From Rhytidiadelphus loreus (Eukaryota > Streptophyta > Bryopsida > Hypnales > Hylocomiaceae), in the NCBI GenBank assembly GCA_947034895.1, contig OX344764.1:44373348-44437347 (forward strand): DNA of 64,000 nucleotides, read 5' to 3'. A program made the position numbers and the translations under genes. The notes beneath the pieces are model-generated. The model searched no databases, had not been told where the DNA came from, and saw only the letters and a program-made list of their open reading frames with translations. Below, in pieces: positions 26,171-38,759 of the stretch. How positions within the stretch are numbered: the first letter of the stretch is position 1; each line of letters opens with the position of its first letter.

Positions 26171-27042
26171 ATATTATAGATACTAATCTATTAGAACACC
26201 ATCAAGCATATCCTCTAACATCTTTACAAAAAAATTTGATCAAAAAATTATATAACTCAACAAAACAATTTGTAAACTTCCCCAAAGCACCCCAAACATT
26301 ACTATCCAAGTAGAAAGGGACAAATTTGGGCTTAGATTTTTTCTTTATAAAACATCCTACATCAATTATATCTAAAAACAATCCACAAACACAGAAATGA
26401 TCCAAACCACCTCAGGAAGATATATAGAGATACATACTGTATTTGAGCCAAAAACCTAGGATCATAAAATTTACCATTACTAATTGAAGCATCATGCCAA
26501 CATTTTTAAGATTTTTTTTCTTTATACCTCTTCAACAAAAATCTCCAAGGACTAAGGTAGGAATACCATAAATGATGCCCCCCCTTCTAATGGCACAGTA
26601 GGGTGTTCTAAAACTGACAATAGCTGACTCTATTGTTGATTGGAAAAAAATTTGATTTACTCAAACTTGATTGGCTTACACTTGATTAGGAACAAGTTCC
26701 AAAGGTAACCATTTTAGGTGAAGCTATGAGAATGGGTTCCAGATGAAGAATCCATATTATTATTGAATAAAATATTAATTCTCAAAGAAAAAAAATTCTT
26801 TCTTTTTGCATTCCTCCTTGTCCTTATTTTTGCACACATTGAGTTCAATTTCTCAATGAATTTCCTTTACCCAACATGCTAAAATGTTTATTTTAACTGT
26901 TTATGGTATTCCTATTTTAGATCTTCACTCCTCACTATTAAAAACTCCCCTAGCACAAATAGTGATAGTTTTTAAATACACTCAACTTACAATTCTTCCA
27001 AATCAATACTTATATACAAAAAAATTTATAATGTAATCATTT
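26171..27042. other. AT-rich non-coding stretch
   Basis: Nothing recognised. The only frame over 60 codons (26202-26405, minus) has no domain. Confidence 0.4.
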
Positions 27043-27704
27043 GGCCCCTAAAGTCCCATTTGCCTCCTCTATAAACAAAATAAATTTCAAGTAGATTCTA
27101 ATGAGCTCAATTTCTCATGAGATAGAAAAATTTATTAGCTTTTTGATAATATAATTTTTATTTCAATTGGTGCTAAGGAGAAAAAATTATACGACAATTA
27201 GCAAAAAATTGAATTTGACGGATGAAAAAAATTGAAATATATTTAAATTTATGTATGTTAATTCCATGTTAGAGCTATTAATGATTTAATTTTCCCCTCT
27301 ATTACATGCCTTCTTCTACTCAACAATCTATTAAAGAATGAAAATCACATTGTTTTCTGAAATTTTATTTTTTCTATATCCTCAACTCAATTCTTCATGT
27401 TAAAAAAAAATTTAATGCAAAGTCTATAGTGCAAAACTTTTAAATTAAGAAGATTCAAAGTCTTGTAAACTAGTTTGCCACAGTGCCAAAAAACATGATT
27501 TCTTTACTTTGAACGCATTTCTCTTGCAATCTATGAGGTCAAAGTGTTTAAAAAAATTTCCACACATTTTCATATGTGTCTACTGCAAGATCCTATGTTT
27601 AGATATGCAAAAATATAATTTCAAATTATTTTTTTCATTAAACTAAAAACAAAAAGTTTGAGTGCTTTTTGAGGGAAAAAAGGCCTTGGGACTTTAGGAG
27701 GTTA
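27043..27704 (+). mobile_element. Repeat family copy c (shortened)
   Basis: It begins GGCCCCTAAAGTCCC and ends GGCCTTGGGACTTTAGGAGG. Internal order matches copies a and b but the middle is shorter. The outer TTAA is not preserved at the left edge. Confidence 0.5.
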
Positions 27705-29703
27705 CATTGTATCCAATTCTACAACTTCCATACTTTTGGGTCACTTTCAATATTTGAGTGTCAAAATTAATTACTTTTGAAATTCATATTATACAAAATT
27801 TTATCCCTTCATTTTGGAAATTTTGGAAAAATGACTAATTGTAGAATTCTAAAATTAATAAATACATTTCAAAATTTTAAAAGTACTTATAGATTTTCTT
27901 CATATGAATTTTGAAGATTTAATTTCAAACATACATCAAGAAAACAATTTCTATCTATAACATTTGAACTTTTGAATGATTGATTAAAATTGTAGTTTCA
28001 ATTGATTTGTGAAAAGACATGAAAAGGATGGTGACAATTAAAAAACAAAAATTGACAATGAAAACATCAACACTTTTTCCAAATTTTATACTTTAAAACA
28101 ATAAGCAAATACCAAATACTTTCGAAATCTATAGTTCATTCATATTGGAATAAATCTCTTTGCTGTGCAATGACATTAAAAAGGTTTTATCAATTTTCAA
28201 GAATGCAATAAAAACCTATGGAAAAGTCTTTAGGGTTTTGTACAAATAGATGGATGAAAAACAATACAAATGAAAACATGACACTTTGTACTTAATAGAA
28301 TACGAGTATTTGAAAAATGCATTCTAAGAGGATCCAAAACCTTTTTAATGCAACAAGATCCAACAGAGGACTTTACAATTCAATATTACAAGCCATGCTT
28401 ATAGAAAACTAATTTGGATGATTTTAGATATTGTTAAATTTGAACATCTTCACTCCAATATTGTAAACAATGTGACACCTTGTAAAATGGAAAAAAAATT
28501 AATTAAAAATAGTCTATTTTATGTTGAGCTCCAAGTCCGCACTTCACATTTTGGGGGGTGCTAAGCCCCTCAAGTTAGCTTCTAAGATTAAGTTTTGATG
28601 AATTTTAGCACTTGATTACAACTTGTGATGGTATGTTGTTTTGCATTCTAAATTAGATCATTTGTGAGGTTCATTAACTATTTTTTGAATAAGAAGAAGA
28701 AATAACTTCAACTACTCTATGTAGTTCGTTATTAGGCTCCAAAAAGTCATTCCAAGCAACTCCTAGATTACACATATTTTTAAGAAGGGAGATTCTATAC
28801 TAGCTATGTAATTTTTGAAAGAAGGGAAGGGAGAATAGAATTTTACTAGGAGTAGTCTAAGGCAAATGATTAGGTAGGGAGGATGGTTAGAGATCATGAG
28901 CTTGATTGTTGAGTAGGTGTTTTAAGGTTAGTCATGTATATTAGGGAGTGTTTGATTGTTTTTTTAGTTTTAGTTTATAGAATAGGATGTATGTGGTATA
29001 TATAATAGGTATGTTTTTAATGGTATAAAAGGTGTGTTTTATAGCAACAATGAAAATTTGAAGTTGTTGGTAATAAGGGAGTTATATATTTATTTGTTGT
29101 GCCACAAACTTTGGAGAGATTCTACCATTGCCATATATGAATTCAATGAATTGAATGTTGTGTTGTTGTGAAGGGGTTGTTAGTAGGTCACATTGGAAGG
29201 GTGTTGTTTGTGTGCACATCATGTCAAGTGTAAAGTGTGCATTACAATTACATTGTGTTGGATTGGGGCATTGACAAGGGTTTAACCATGGGAGGATTGT
29301 GTGTTCTAGGGGTTTGTCTTTGAAGATTCTTGCATTCATAAATACAAAATATTGTAGTGTAGTGTGTTTACGTATTTTGTGAATGCTTTGTTATGTCTTT
29401 GGATGCAAATTGCTTTGATGTTTAGATAAGTGCAACACATTAGTAAGTGTATATGTGTGACTATGTCAATTTCTTGTAGGTTATATAGTGTGTAAAATCG
29501 AGATAAGTGTTGAGTTGACCAAAATAGACATTTTTGGACTTGTCCTATGTATTGCTTGAATCAAAATTTGAGGAAGTATGTGATTTGGGCATTTGAGATG
29601 GGAGGGTTGGTCCAAGTTTATTTGATAAGGAATTATTGATGTTTGGATTATCTTTTCATATTTCCATTTTGTAGATTGTTGGACCAATATTTTCCAAACA
29701 CAT
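27705..29703. other. AT-rich non-coding stretch
   Basis: No supported gene. Short minus-strand frames at 29082-29339 and 29481-29687 lack recognisable domains. Confidence 0.4.
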
Positions 29704-30609
29704 TTAATCCCTAAATGCTATAGGCCTTTTTTTTGTCAAAAAACACTCAAAATTGTCATTTTTAGAGCAAAGAGCACAAAATTTTAAAAATTATCTTTCT
29801 TACATATCTAAATGTAGGATCTTGCATATCTAAATGTGTAAAAGAAATTTAAAAAACTTTGATTGAATAGATTGCAAGATATATGATTGAGTTTAAAATG
29901 ATGAAAACATGCTTTGTAGCAACTAGTTTATAAGGCTTTGAATCCTCTTAATTTGAATTTTTTTCATTTTAGATGTAGGCTTAAAAAAAATTTATTACAA
30001 AAAATTGAGTTGAGATTTTAGGAAAATAATAACAAAGAGAATAATGTAATTTTCATTTTTTGAATAATTATGTATGAGATAAAATAAATCTTTAATAGCT
30101 CTAAGAAAGAATTGAAACACACTAAGGTAGTGTGCTTTTAAAGCAACCCTTTTAACCTATCTAACACATACATGACAATAATAGATATTTTAAAGAACGT
30201 ATTTTTCATGCCTAGATAGAAGATACATTTAGAACATGATTGGTTTATAGACCTCCTACCTTAATCCCAATGGTCAGATTGTTCTAGCAATCAAACTAAA
30301 CCTTGTGCAACTTTTATTTTTGAAAATTTTGAATATTGAGTTCAAAGATGAATCCAATTCTATGTGTATAAAATAAGATGCTCTACAACTTTTACATCAC
30401 TTATTCAAATGGAATGAACTAAATCTTTCTATATAGAAAAATATTAACTATTAAAATCAATTTTTTTTTTAAATATTTCAAATTTTTGAAGTCAGTTCTT
30501 TTGTTGCCCCTCTCAACTATTTTGAGCTTTGTGTGGCATAACTTTTGCTCCCAAGCATTGATTGAAATAAAAAATATATTTCCAAAAGCTTATATGTTTT
30601 TCCATCAAT

Positions 30610-31241
30610 GCTAGCATGTGAGCCTAGAAATGCGAGCCTACAAGCCTTGAGCCTAGGTGTAAGTAGGTAATCTACAACTATTGATGGTGTTTATTACATA
30701 CATACTTATAATATAAGACTTTATAACCATGGAAGGTGCTTATAACATATATACCTACAAAATGGACATCTATAATATAAATATCCCATAACCATGGAAA
30801 ATGTTTGTAACCATTAGAAGAAATCTGAGTCCTCCAAAAGGATGCCAATTTTTTATTTCCGGCAGCCTCGCAATGCAGGTATACAAAAAATAAAAAATTA
30901 TTTTTAAAATTTTTTAAATTTTTTATAATTTTTTTTATAATTTTAAATTTTAAAATTTTAAAAACTTTAAAAAATCACCAGTTTGACGTGGTACTCACAT
31001 GGCACCAATAGTGCCACATCAAATCCGAAAAAAAAATCCTTAATTACACCAAAATTGCATATAAAGGTGCAAATTAGCAGCCTTTTGGAGGCCTTAGATT
31101 TCTTCTAATGATAGGTACCTATAATATATAGACACCTATAATATAAATATCCTATAATATATGGAAGATGCCTATAATATAGGTATCTATAACATAGGAA
31201 CCTAGGCTCATGGGCTCAAGATATTAGGCTCACATACTAGC
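30610..31241. mobile_element. Non-autonomous element with GCTAG(C/T)ATGTGAGCCTA inverted ends
   Basis: The left end GCTAGCATGTGAGCCTA and the right end TAGGCTCACATACTAGC are inverse copies with two mismatches. Inside them lie mirrored 'gagcctagg' and repeated 'cctataatat' blocks. It interrupts repeat copy d and is itself interrupted by the element at 30812-31110. No coding capacity; a clear target-site duplication was not found. Confidence 0.6.
30812..31110. mobile_element. 299-bp MITE with about 29-bp inverted ends
   Basis: The left end CATTAGAAGAAATCTGAG continues into CCTCCAAAAGG. The right end is CCTTTTGGAGGCCTTAGA followed by TTTCTTCTAATG, its inverse with about two mismatches. The centre is A/T-only low complexity. 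It sits inside the 30610-31241 element, the third nesting level here. Confidence 0.65.
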
Positions 31242-31494
31242 AACCATGTCTATTTTTCTATCTTGGAAAAAAAATTCAAAAAATCATGCCAAAAATTGAG
31301 ATTAAAAGAACTTGCTCAAATTGTCAAGTATTTGTCATAGGGACACTTAGGGGTTAAGAAAATTCTACACCTAGTTGTAACTATTTTCTAAAATCTAATC
31401 CTATAAATTCTTGCCTATCTATAAAGTATTCCCTCTAAACCCCCCATCCAACATCAAAACACTACAGTGGATGTTTTCATATATAATAAATGAA

Positions 31495-33535
31495 AGACGG
31501 AGCTGTGGAGGCGCGATGAGGCGAGCTTGAGCCTGAGCTGGGGTGTTGGTGACGCCTGCGGCACTCTGTGAGGAGTTTGTTGGGCGTCACTTGAGGGGGA
31601 GGAGCGCGGCTGGAGAAAAAACAACAACGTGGAGATCCACCTGCGTCGACAACAAATTTTTCAGAAGAAAATGCTAGATCCTAGAAAGTAGGATCTCCTG
31701 TGCTCCGATGGGATTGCGGCAAATGTTGGGACTGTTCTCCATACTGAACGGCTGGGTGAGGGAGCTTTTTTGCTGCATGAAATTGTGCACTGGAAGTTCC
31801 AATGATCTCTCCAGATCTGGCATCGCAACTGAAGTTTGTTATCGATAATTCCCCTCGGACTGCCGCTACGACGTCACCTCCCATCCCTGCTTTCGACCTC
31901 CCCCCCCCGAACCGGCAAACATGCACACTCCAGTTGCGGTGGAACAACCACCACCAGGTGATCTCACCCTTGCTTTTTTCGAATTTCATTCACCTTGCTA
32001 TTTATGTTCTAGTTATCTTCTAGTGCTTATGCACACTGCGCTCACAAATCCGAAGCAATCTATAAAACTAGCATGCAGACATCACACATTTCCTGCACTC
32101 CATTGACTTGTACTCCACCACGCCCGCGCTGTGCTCCATTGCCCTGCGCCCTGTGACACGCTTGCAAATCGAAGCTCCTGCACATCCACGCTCCTGCACA
32201 TTGACATTCTCGCTGCAGCTGCACCCCGACGCTCCTACTGCGACACTTTTGGACATCGACGCTCTTGCTGCGACACCCCTGCACATCGACACCCCAACGC
32301 GCCTGCTGCCCCCAGAACCACCACGTCTACTGCTCGAGCTGCACACGCGCCTGCTGCTCCAACTGCCAATGTACCTGCCGCTCCAGCTACCAACACACCC
32401 GCCACTCCCGCTCCTGCTGCCGTGGCCGCGCACTCAACCCTCCGTATGAAGAAACCTGCTCCTATCAAACCGACAGAGCATCCAAAGAAGAAGCAGCGAA
32501 GCTCTTCTCGAACGTCACCAAACCCAGCTTCACTTGCACCTCGGCGTCTACACCACCGACATTCTGTCACAGGTTCATCCCCACCACCTGCACCTCGGCG
32601 CCTACACCACCGGCCTTCTGTTACAAATTCATTCCCACCGCAACTCAAAGGTGCTTCTGTAGCAAACTCACCTCCACCGCGACTTACAGGCGCAGGCAGC
32701 TCTGCAAACAGAGGTACGCTTCTCACTCAATCCTTCATTGATTCTGCTTTTTTGTTCAAATTTCTATACTCACAGCATAGGCCAATCAACCCCAACCACT
32801 GGAATCTATGCAATATGAAACTCTTTAATTTTTTGTGTAAAATTAACTATGCTACCTTGCCTTCTCATCCCTTTTTCTACAGTTTTGTTTCAAAAAATTC
32901 TCGCATATTTCTATATTATAAATCCAATCATGCCTGGCATCTGAATGTTACCAGGGGGGTTTGTAATAAACAACCAAAAACTTACAAATACACCTCCGAG
33001 ACTTTGCTTACAACGCTCATATATTTCACCATAGCTCAGCAGACTAAACTCCACAACTTTAGTATTTCTTCTTAATGGCAACAAGTATGTACGCCCATCC
33101 ATGCCTAGGAGCTCCCTGCCCCTGGGAGGGCTTTTTTGTGCCGGATACAAGTAAAACATCCAAACCATTCCACTGTCAATACCCTAGTAACATCCAAGAC
33201 ATTAATTATTATTACACTAGCTACATCTCCAAACTCCACTCATGTTTTCTTATTGACAATTCTTTGCATTTCCACTCATGCCCGAAAGTTTTCTGCCCCT
33301 GGGAGGAATCTTGTATTGTACTCCAAACAGTTGATAGTTTACACATACCTCACCATAGTCAAACACATGACATTTGACGACTTAACCAAATGCCTACCCC
33401 AAATACAACTACTTACGGACTTCTTAGACATTCACGTTGCCCCCAAACAAAAACATTTTCAAAGTAACATAATATTAACAAACATCAATATTATGTCTTT
33501 GCTCTCATAAACAATTTTGTTTCAATGCAGGAACA
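31495..33535 (+). other. Putative 5' leader of the LINE
   Basis: The composition switches from AT-rich to GC-rich near 31495, then to C-rich from about 31800. At about 32540-32700 there are imperfect copies of roughly 60 bp containing 'cacctcggcg.ctacaccacc'. These produce a 314-codon frame (32131-33075) that looks like low complexity rather than a gene. A sequence resembling an intron acceptor (tttcaatgcag|gaacaATG) stands just before the ORF1 start and a possible donor (gag|gtacgc) lies near 32713. A spliced leader is unexpected in a retrotransposed copy, so this remains weak. Confidence 0.35.
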
Positions 33536-34509
33536 ATGTCAGATCCTACACACAACAACAAATCACAACAGAATATGGTTTATCCAGATGAGATTGAGAT
33601 GGAAGACGCCACTATTCCCCACAAGCGCGCTACTCCAGAAGCTGGCAAATCTACTCAGAAGAAATCCAAAAGCGCCATCACCACCATGACTCTACTCAAA
33701 GCCCCAATCCAACAAGAATTTTGGTATGGCTTTCCTACTATGGAAACCTTAGCTTATGAAGCTAGCATGCCACCGATCATCAACAAAGCATCCATAGCTC
33801 AACTTATCACTCAAGGTTACTCTCCACAAGAAGCTGAAGAATTTACAAAAGCTCATATGTCCTTTCCTCGCGTCCAACAAAAGTTGTGGCCAACATCCCG
33901 ATTGGACGGCATCGAAGGCCAACACTTCAACTTGATACAAATCCCCTTTGATGTTGAGGTAAACATGAATACTCAACTCGCTCTTGATTACCACATACTG
34001 TTGCACTTTGAGAAACCTACAATGCCAATAAACCAAAAGCAAGCTATGTCCAAAATCTTGCTTCGGTTTCAGGAAATGAACATACCAATAGGAGATAGCA
34101 TTGCTGAGCCGGTAGCAATTCTATGCTATGGCCCCAAATCTGCCAAAGTCTGGTCGGGTATGGCCAGGATTCATTTGCAAAACCCCAAAGTTGACGGCAA
34201 GGCACTGCTTCAAGGTACAAGAGTCTTTGCAATCCTACTTGACAATGAAACCCTCACAATTGCCAAGATCTCCAAGTCTTTTGATCCCATAGCATCCAGG
34301 AACCTGCTTTCCGTCAAGATCAACAGCGAAACAATTCGTAATGTTGAATCTCACCATCTCTTCAAGCATGTACTGGAAGAGAGTTTCAGTCGGAGTTATG
34401 ATTTTGAACTAGTCCAGGTTCAAAAATCCATTGGAGATTCCTACGGTTGGTTGACAACAACATCGCCTGAGCAACTCACAAAGATCAAACAACACTGTAT
34501 TGCAGTATT
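33536..34509 (+). pseudogene. LINE ORF1, 5' portion (interrupted by hAT insertion)
   Basis: The frame starts at ATG 33536 (MSDPTHNNKSQQNM) and is open to the insertion point. It encodes an N-terminal basic, Lys-rich tail and then a folded region of unknown type. In LINEs, ORF1 proteins bind RNA and act as chaperones. After 34509 the frame reads into hAT sequence and stops at 34627. Removing 34510-41715 (the element plus one TSD copy) joins this part in frame to 41716-42421. That gives 1,680 nt, exactly 559 codons plus stop, so the ORF was intact when hit. Confidence 0.8.
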
Positions 34510-34679
34510 CAGGGTTGTCTACCCGGACAACTCGACAACTCGACAAACTCGACGTCGAAGACATCTAGTAGAGGGTCCCGTCCGTCTAATAGAGTCAACT
34601 TTACCCTTTGACTTTTTCAGAATTTAACCCCATTTACCTAGGCTTACTTGGCTGCCATGTGGCAGCCACGTCACAAATT

Positions 34680-34815
34680 TAGGGCGACTTCGGGTGGGGG
34701 CGACTACGGGTAGAGGGCGACCGTGGGTAGGGGCGACTGCGGGTAGGGGCGACCGCGGGTAGGGGCGACTGCGGGTAGGGGCGACCGCGGGAAGGGGCGA
34801 GTGCGGGTAGGGGCA
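34680..34815. repeat. Left subterminal array of GGGGCGAC(T/C)GCGGGTA, 16-bp period
   Basis: About eight units of 16 bp, alternating GGGGCGACTGCGGGTA and GGGGCGACCGCGGGTA, start about 170 bp from the left end of the hAT. The right end carries the same motif in inverse orientation (41290-41525). Symmetric subterminal motif clusters are typical transposase-binding regions in hAT elements. Confidence 0.9.
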
Positions 34816-34819
34816 AATT

Positions 34820-35156
34820 CTGTACTACAGTTCAAAACTGCCACTTTTGCTGCATTCATCCAAAAAAATAGATTTTTTTTTTTTTTTAAATCTAACCGTA
34901 AGATCTTGTACTTGACTTGTCTAAGATCACGTGGTAAAAATTTCATGAAGTTTGACCGTATAGATTGGAAGATATTAACAATCAAAGTTGGAAAAAAAAA
35001 ATTCTGAACTGTGACCTGCAATTTCAGTTGACTTTGACTGTCATTTGTGGAAATTTTTTGCACTACATACTTTGAATTAAAAGACACATACGTTGAATAA
35101 ATAAGTTGAAAGTCTAGGGAAAAATATTCACTAATAAAAGCACTTGATTTGCATTC
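34820..35156 (-). repeat. Reversed fragment of the TTAA/CCCTAAAGG repeat family
   Basis: It contains the inverse of the family's 3' part, including 'atttcatgaagtttgaccgt' and 'gattggaagatatt'. It is truncated at both ends and abuts copy e. Confidence 0.5.
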
Positions 35157-35689
35157 TTTAATCCCTAAAGGACCATCGTCCCTTTGGTTGACAAATTGGA
35201 TTTTGGGCATGTACCTACAGTCTCATTTTTTGTCATAATTTTTTGAAACTTTTTTTAAAGATAGAAAAACTAATTATCTTTGTGGAAATATAATGTTTTC
35301 TCAAGTGGTGCCTAGGAACAAAAGTTGTGCCCAAATAAGTTCAAAACAAAGGCAACAAAAAAATATTCAAAAATTTTAATTTTTTTCCCTCATATATTAT
35401 ATTTTTTTCTCAACGGAAAGCTTTGATTCATTTCATTTGGATAAGTGGTGTGAAAATTATAGACAATCTTGTTTTTCTAGCAATCTAAGAATCTTCTTCA
35501 AAAAATAACTTGCAAGATTCATTTCTGAAATTTATTCCACACATTTTTATACTAATTATGTATAGATCCTATAGTTAGACGATTAGATGTGCCAAAGAAA
35601 CAATTTCCAAATTTTTTACTCTTTGCAATAGAAATGGCAATTTTGAATGTTTTTTGGCAAGAAAAAGGCCTTGGTCCTTTAGGGGTTAA
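35157..35689 (+). mobile_element. Repeat family copy e, 533 bp
   Basis: It begins TTAATCCCTAAAGGACC and ends GGTCCTTTAGGGGTTAA: near-perfect inverse ends with TTAA on both sides. Its middle is shorter than in copies a and b. It lies inside the 7.2 kb hAT. Confidence 0.65.
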
Positions 35690-36200
35690 AATTTTTTAAA
35701 GTAGAAGTAGGTCCAAGATTGAAAAAAAAATTAAATTGTTAAGAGTTCTAAGATGGAATTGAAATGCAATTATTCCAATGATGAGATTGTTCTAGTGAGC
35801 AAATTTAACCTTGTCAAATAAATTTTTAGAAAAATTGTGAAAATTGCATTAAAAAATGAACCCTCTAAGTTTTGTTTTCAAGAAAATGCTAAGTTTGTCC
35901 AAAAAACAAGATTGTCCATAACTTTTGCATTACTAGTCCAATTACAATGAATCAAAGCTTCACATGTAGACAAAAATATAATATTTGAGGTGTCCACTGA
36001 CCTCCATTTTTGGCTTTAGGGTGGCATAACTTTTTCTTTCAAACACTAATTGAAAAAATGCTGTATTCCTACAAAGATGATATATTCTTCTATCTTCAAA
36101 GAAAGTTTCAAAAAAATCACGATGAGAATTGAGACTCTAAGCTTTATGTGAACTGAGATGAGAATTCCTTAAGAACTCTTGGTCTTCTATGGGTTAAAAT
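35690..36200 (-). repeat. Repeat family copy f, reversed and truncated
   Basis: Landmarks run in inverse order ('aacaagattgtccataactt', 'catgtagacaaaaatataat', 'tataacttt' region) and end near 'cttctatgggttaaaa'. It directly adjoins copy e head to tail. Confidence 0.5.
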
Positions 36201-37480
36201 TCAACTTCATTTTTGTAAAATTTCTCACACAATAGTTTAGAAGCAAATAAACTATAATTAATTGTTTGACAAAAATTACAAAATATTTGCACAAGAGAAT
36301 TGAAATTTGAAATTCTATACAATAACTTTTGCACTTTGCATTTAGAATATTCAATTCATTTTTTTAAATGTCACATCGTATAAAAGTCGTTAATATATTT
36401 ACATTGCTCTTCAAAAGTTAAATGCATGCAATGTGACCTACGTTTCTATTTATACTAATCTGGTAATATCATGTCCTATTACAAAAATATTAGTGTGGAA
36501 AACAACTTTAAGGGGCATCATCAACCATGGTTTATCAATGAGCAAGTTTGCCACCTATCCACCTATTAATTGCTTCTTTAGATTAGGCTCAATAAGGTCA
36601 CCTAACTTCCTTACAAAGCATCTCACTATCAATGTATTTTCAAATACTTCATTGTCGTATTTTTCCATATCATTCATATTCATTAAGTGGCCAATTTTTC
36701 TAATAGAATACAAGATGGATTTCATCGTATATTTATGATTTTCTTGCATGATCTCTATGGTCCTCTCTGAATGTTGCAACCCATATACATGCGTTAGAGC
36801 CACCCGCCAACAATTCTTTATATCCTCCAACTTCTTTTCCTTAATAGGTTAATATCTGTAATGAATCTTAGGAGACTAAAAAATAATAGCAAGGCACTTA
36901 ATAGTAATCCATATAGTTAGCCAATATGTCCTTTTAGTGATAATCACTCATTCTTGAATGACATCAAACGTTTCAATTGAACAACCAAATTGATTATTTG
37001 CAATGCACAATTACAAGAAAGAACTTGCAAATCATAATAACAATTTTTGCATTAAAATTAGGGAAAATTAAAAAAACCAAGGAAAATTTAAAAATACCCC
37101 ACCTTATAAAGACCCTAGGAATCAAGAAGAAATTCTATAAACATTCCCAATGGAGTTCCTAAAAATTAGGTCATATATGTATTAACAAATCCAATGTAAT
37201 GAAAGAAATCGAGGGGAAATAAACAATAAATGATTTTTACTAATTTAAAAAATATATATTTTGAAATTGATATGAAATATCAAGGGTCTAAGAAAAAAAA
37301 ATATTATTAAGAAACTTTCAAAATCAAAAAGAAAAAGAAAAAGAAAAAAGATGTTTAAAATCTCTTATTTATGCAGGAAATTGTAAGAAAAGGACATCCT
37401 CAAAGCAATGGCTCCCACCTCCATCCACAGTTGCACAATAAAAGAGATCCCTTTCACCCATATTCTTCTCTAATTAAGAA
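36201..37480. other. Interior of the 7.2-kb hAT with a possible gene fragment
   Basis: Mostly AT-rich. A minus-strand frame at 36555-36830 (91 codons, MEDIKNCWRVALTHVYGLQ…) has protein-like composition and continues as a readable block toward about 36440 after a break. It may be a remnant of a captured gene. I do not recognise it. Confidence 0.3.
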
Positions 37481-38200
37481 GTCGCCCAAGACCCGAAGTC
37501 GCCTCTAGAAGCCTCCCAAAGGCCTAAATTTGCCAATTTCGGGCCTTTGGGAGGCCAATTCTTCCCATCTCCACCCGAAGTCGCCCCCTACCCGAGGTCG
37601 CCCTCACCCGCGTTCTCCTCCCAAAGAGGTCGCCCTCACCCGAAGTCGCCCCTAGAAGCCTCCCAAAGGCCCAAATTTGCCAATTTTGGGCCTTTGGGAG
37701 GCCAATTCTTCCCATCTCCACCCGAAGTCGCCCCCTACCCGAGGTCGCCCTACCCGAGGTCGCCCTCACCCGAAGTTGCCCCTAGAAGCCTCCCAATGGC
37801 CCAAATTTGCCAATTTGGGGCCTTCGGGAGGCCAATTCTTCCCATCTCCACCCGAAGTCGCCCCCTACCCGAGGTCGCCCTCACCCGAAGTTGCCCCTAG
37901 AAGCCTCCCAAAGGCCCAAATTTGCCAATTTTGGGCCTTTGGGAGGCCAATTCTTCCCATCTCCACCCGAAGTCGCCCCCTACCCGAGGTCGCCCTACCC
38001 GAGGTCACCCTCACCCGCGTTCTCCTCCCAAAGAGGTCGCCCTCACCTGAAGTTGCCCCTAGAAGCCTCCCAAAGGCCCAAAATTTCCAATTTTGGGCCT
38101 TTGGGAGGCCAATTCTTCCCATCTCCACCCGAAGTCGCCCCCCACCCGAGGTCGCCCTGACCCGCGTTCTCCTCGATGAGAGGTCGCCAAAGACTCAAAG
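37480..38200. repeat. GC-rich array with five repeated hairpins
   Basis: Units of about 120-160 bp alternate two parts. One is a GTCGCCCCCTACCCGAGGTC block; the other is a 45-46-bp inverted repeat with arms GCCTCCCAAAGGCCCAAA and TTTGGGCCTTTGGGAGGC. The inverted repeat occurs at about 37511, 37658, 37788, 37903 and 38064. The GTCGCCC motif is the same as in the hAT's terminal arrays. Long frames across it on both strands are artefacts of the GC-rich repetition. Confidence 0.9.
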
Positions 38201-38759
38201 TCACTTGAAGAACGTGTTCGATTGCTTTTTGTGGGTGTTGAAGGTAGAAATTGAGAGCTTCATTAGAGTAAATTATTTTTGTTTTAGTTTGCTAGGTGTA
38301 TTAGTGGACCTTCTTTGTTAGGTGAGCTAAATAAATGGACCTTGATGAGATCAGATTTTGTAGCTTAAACACCTAATCTCATTTATTAGAAATGAAAGTT
38401 CTTCTAAAAAATCTAGTTGCTTTGGATTCTCTATAGTACAACTTGAATTTGACAATATTTTGTTTGATCTATTAATTCGCTCTAGTATATTAATTTTATG
38501 ACAAGATGTCATCTTCCATTGAACACTCAATTTTTGCAAACATGCAATTTTTTTAAATATATATCAATGGTTCATTATCATTTATTCGATTGTGATTACA
38601 TGATATGAAATAAAATAAAATAAGAAAGATCATACATATCTATCCATCTATTTTTTTGTATTTTGAAATTCATTTGATAAATTATACACTTGTAGAATGA
38701 CTATTTGAGATTTGCTTAAATCCATAGGGAAAGTTTTTATTTAAATCTCTTTCCTCTAG

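Larger units (their letters stand above)
29704..31357 (-). mobile_element. Repeat family copy d, reversed, carrying nested insertions
   Basis: It begins TTAATCCCTAAATGC and ends ACTTAGGGGTTAA, with the family's internal landmarks in inverse order. The 'aagcttatatgtttttc' landmark is separated from 'tctatcttggaaaaaaaat' by a 632-bp insertion (30610-31241). In other copies these two blocks are adjacent, so the insertion postdates the family copy. Confidence 0.6.

Noticed and set aside
32131..33075. 314-codon plus-strand frame upstream of LINE ORF1
   Set aside because: It is C-rich low complexity with roughly 60-bp repeats, overlaps equally long frames on both strands and has no domain. It is better explained as leader sequence.
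32713..33533. Intron in the LINE leader (gag|gtacgc … tgcag|gaaca)
   Set aside because: The splice-like sites are plausible, but a retrotransposed copy should have lost an intron. Without transcript data I did not call it.
37524..38321. Several long overlapping frames on both strands (Pro/Arg/Ser-rich)
   Set aside because: They are translations of a GC-rich tandem array with hairpins. Stop codons are rare because of composition, not selection.
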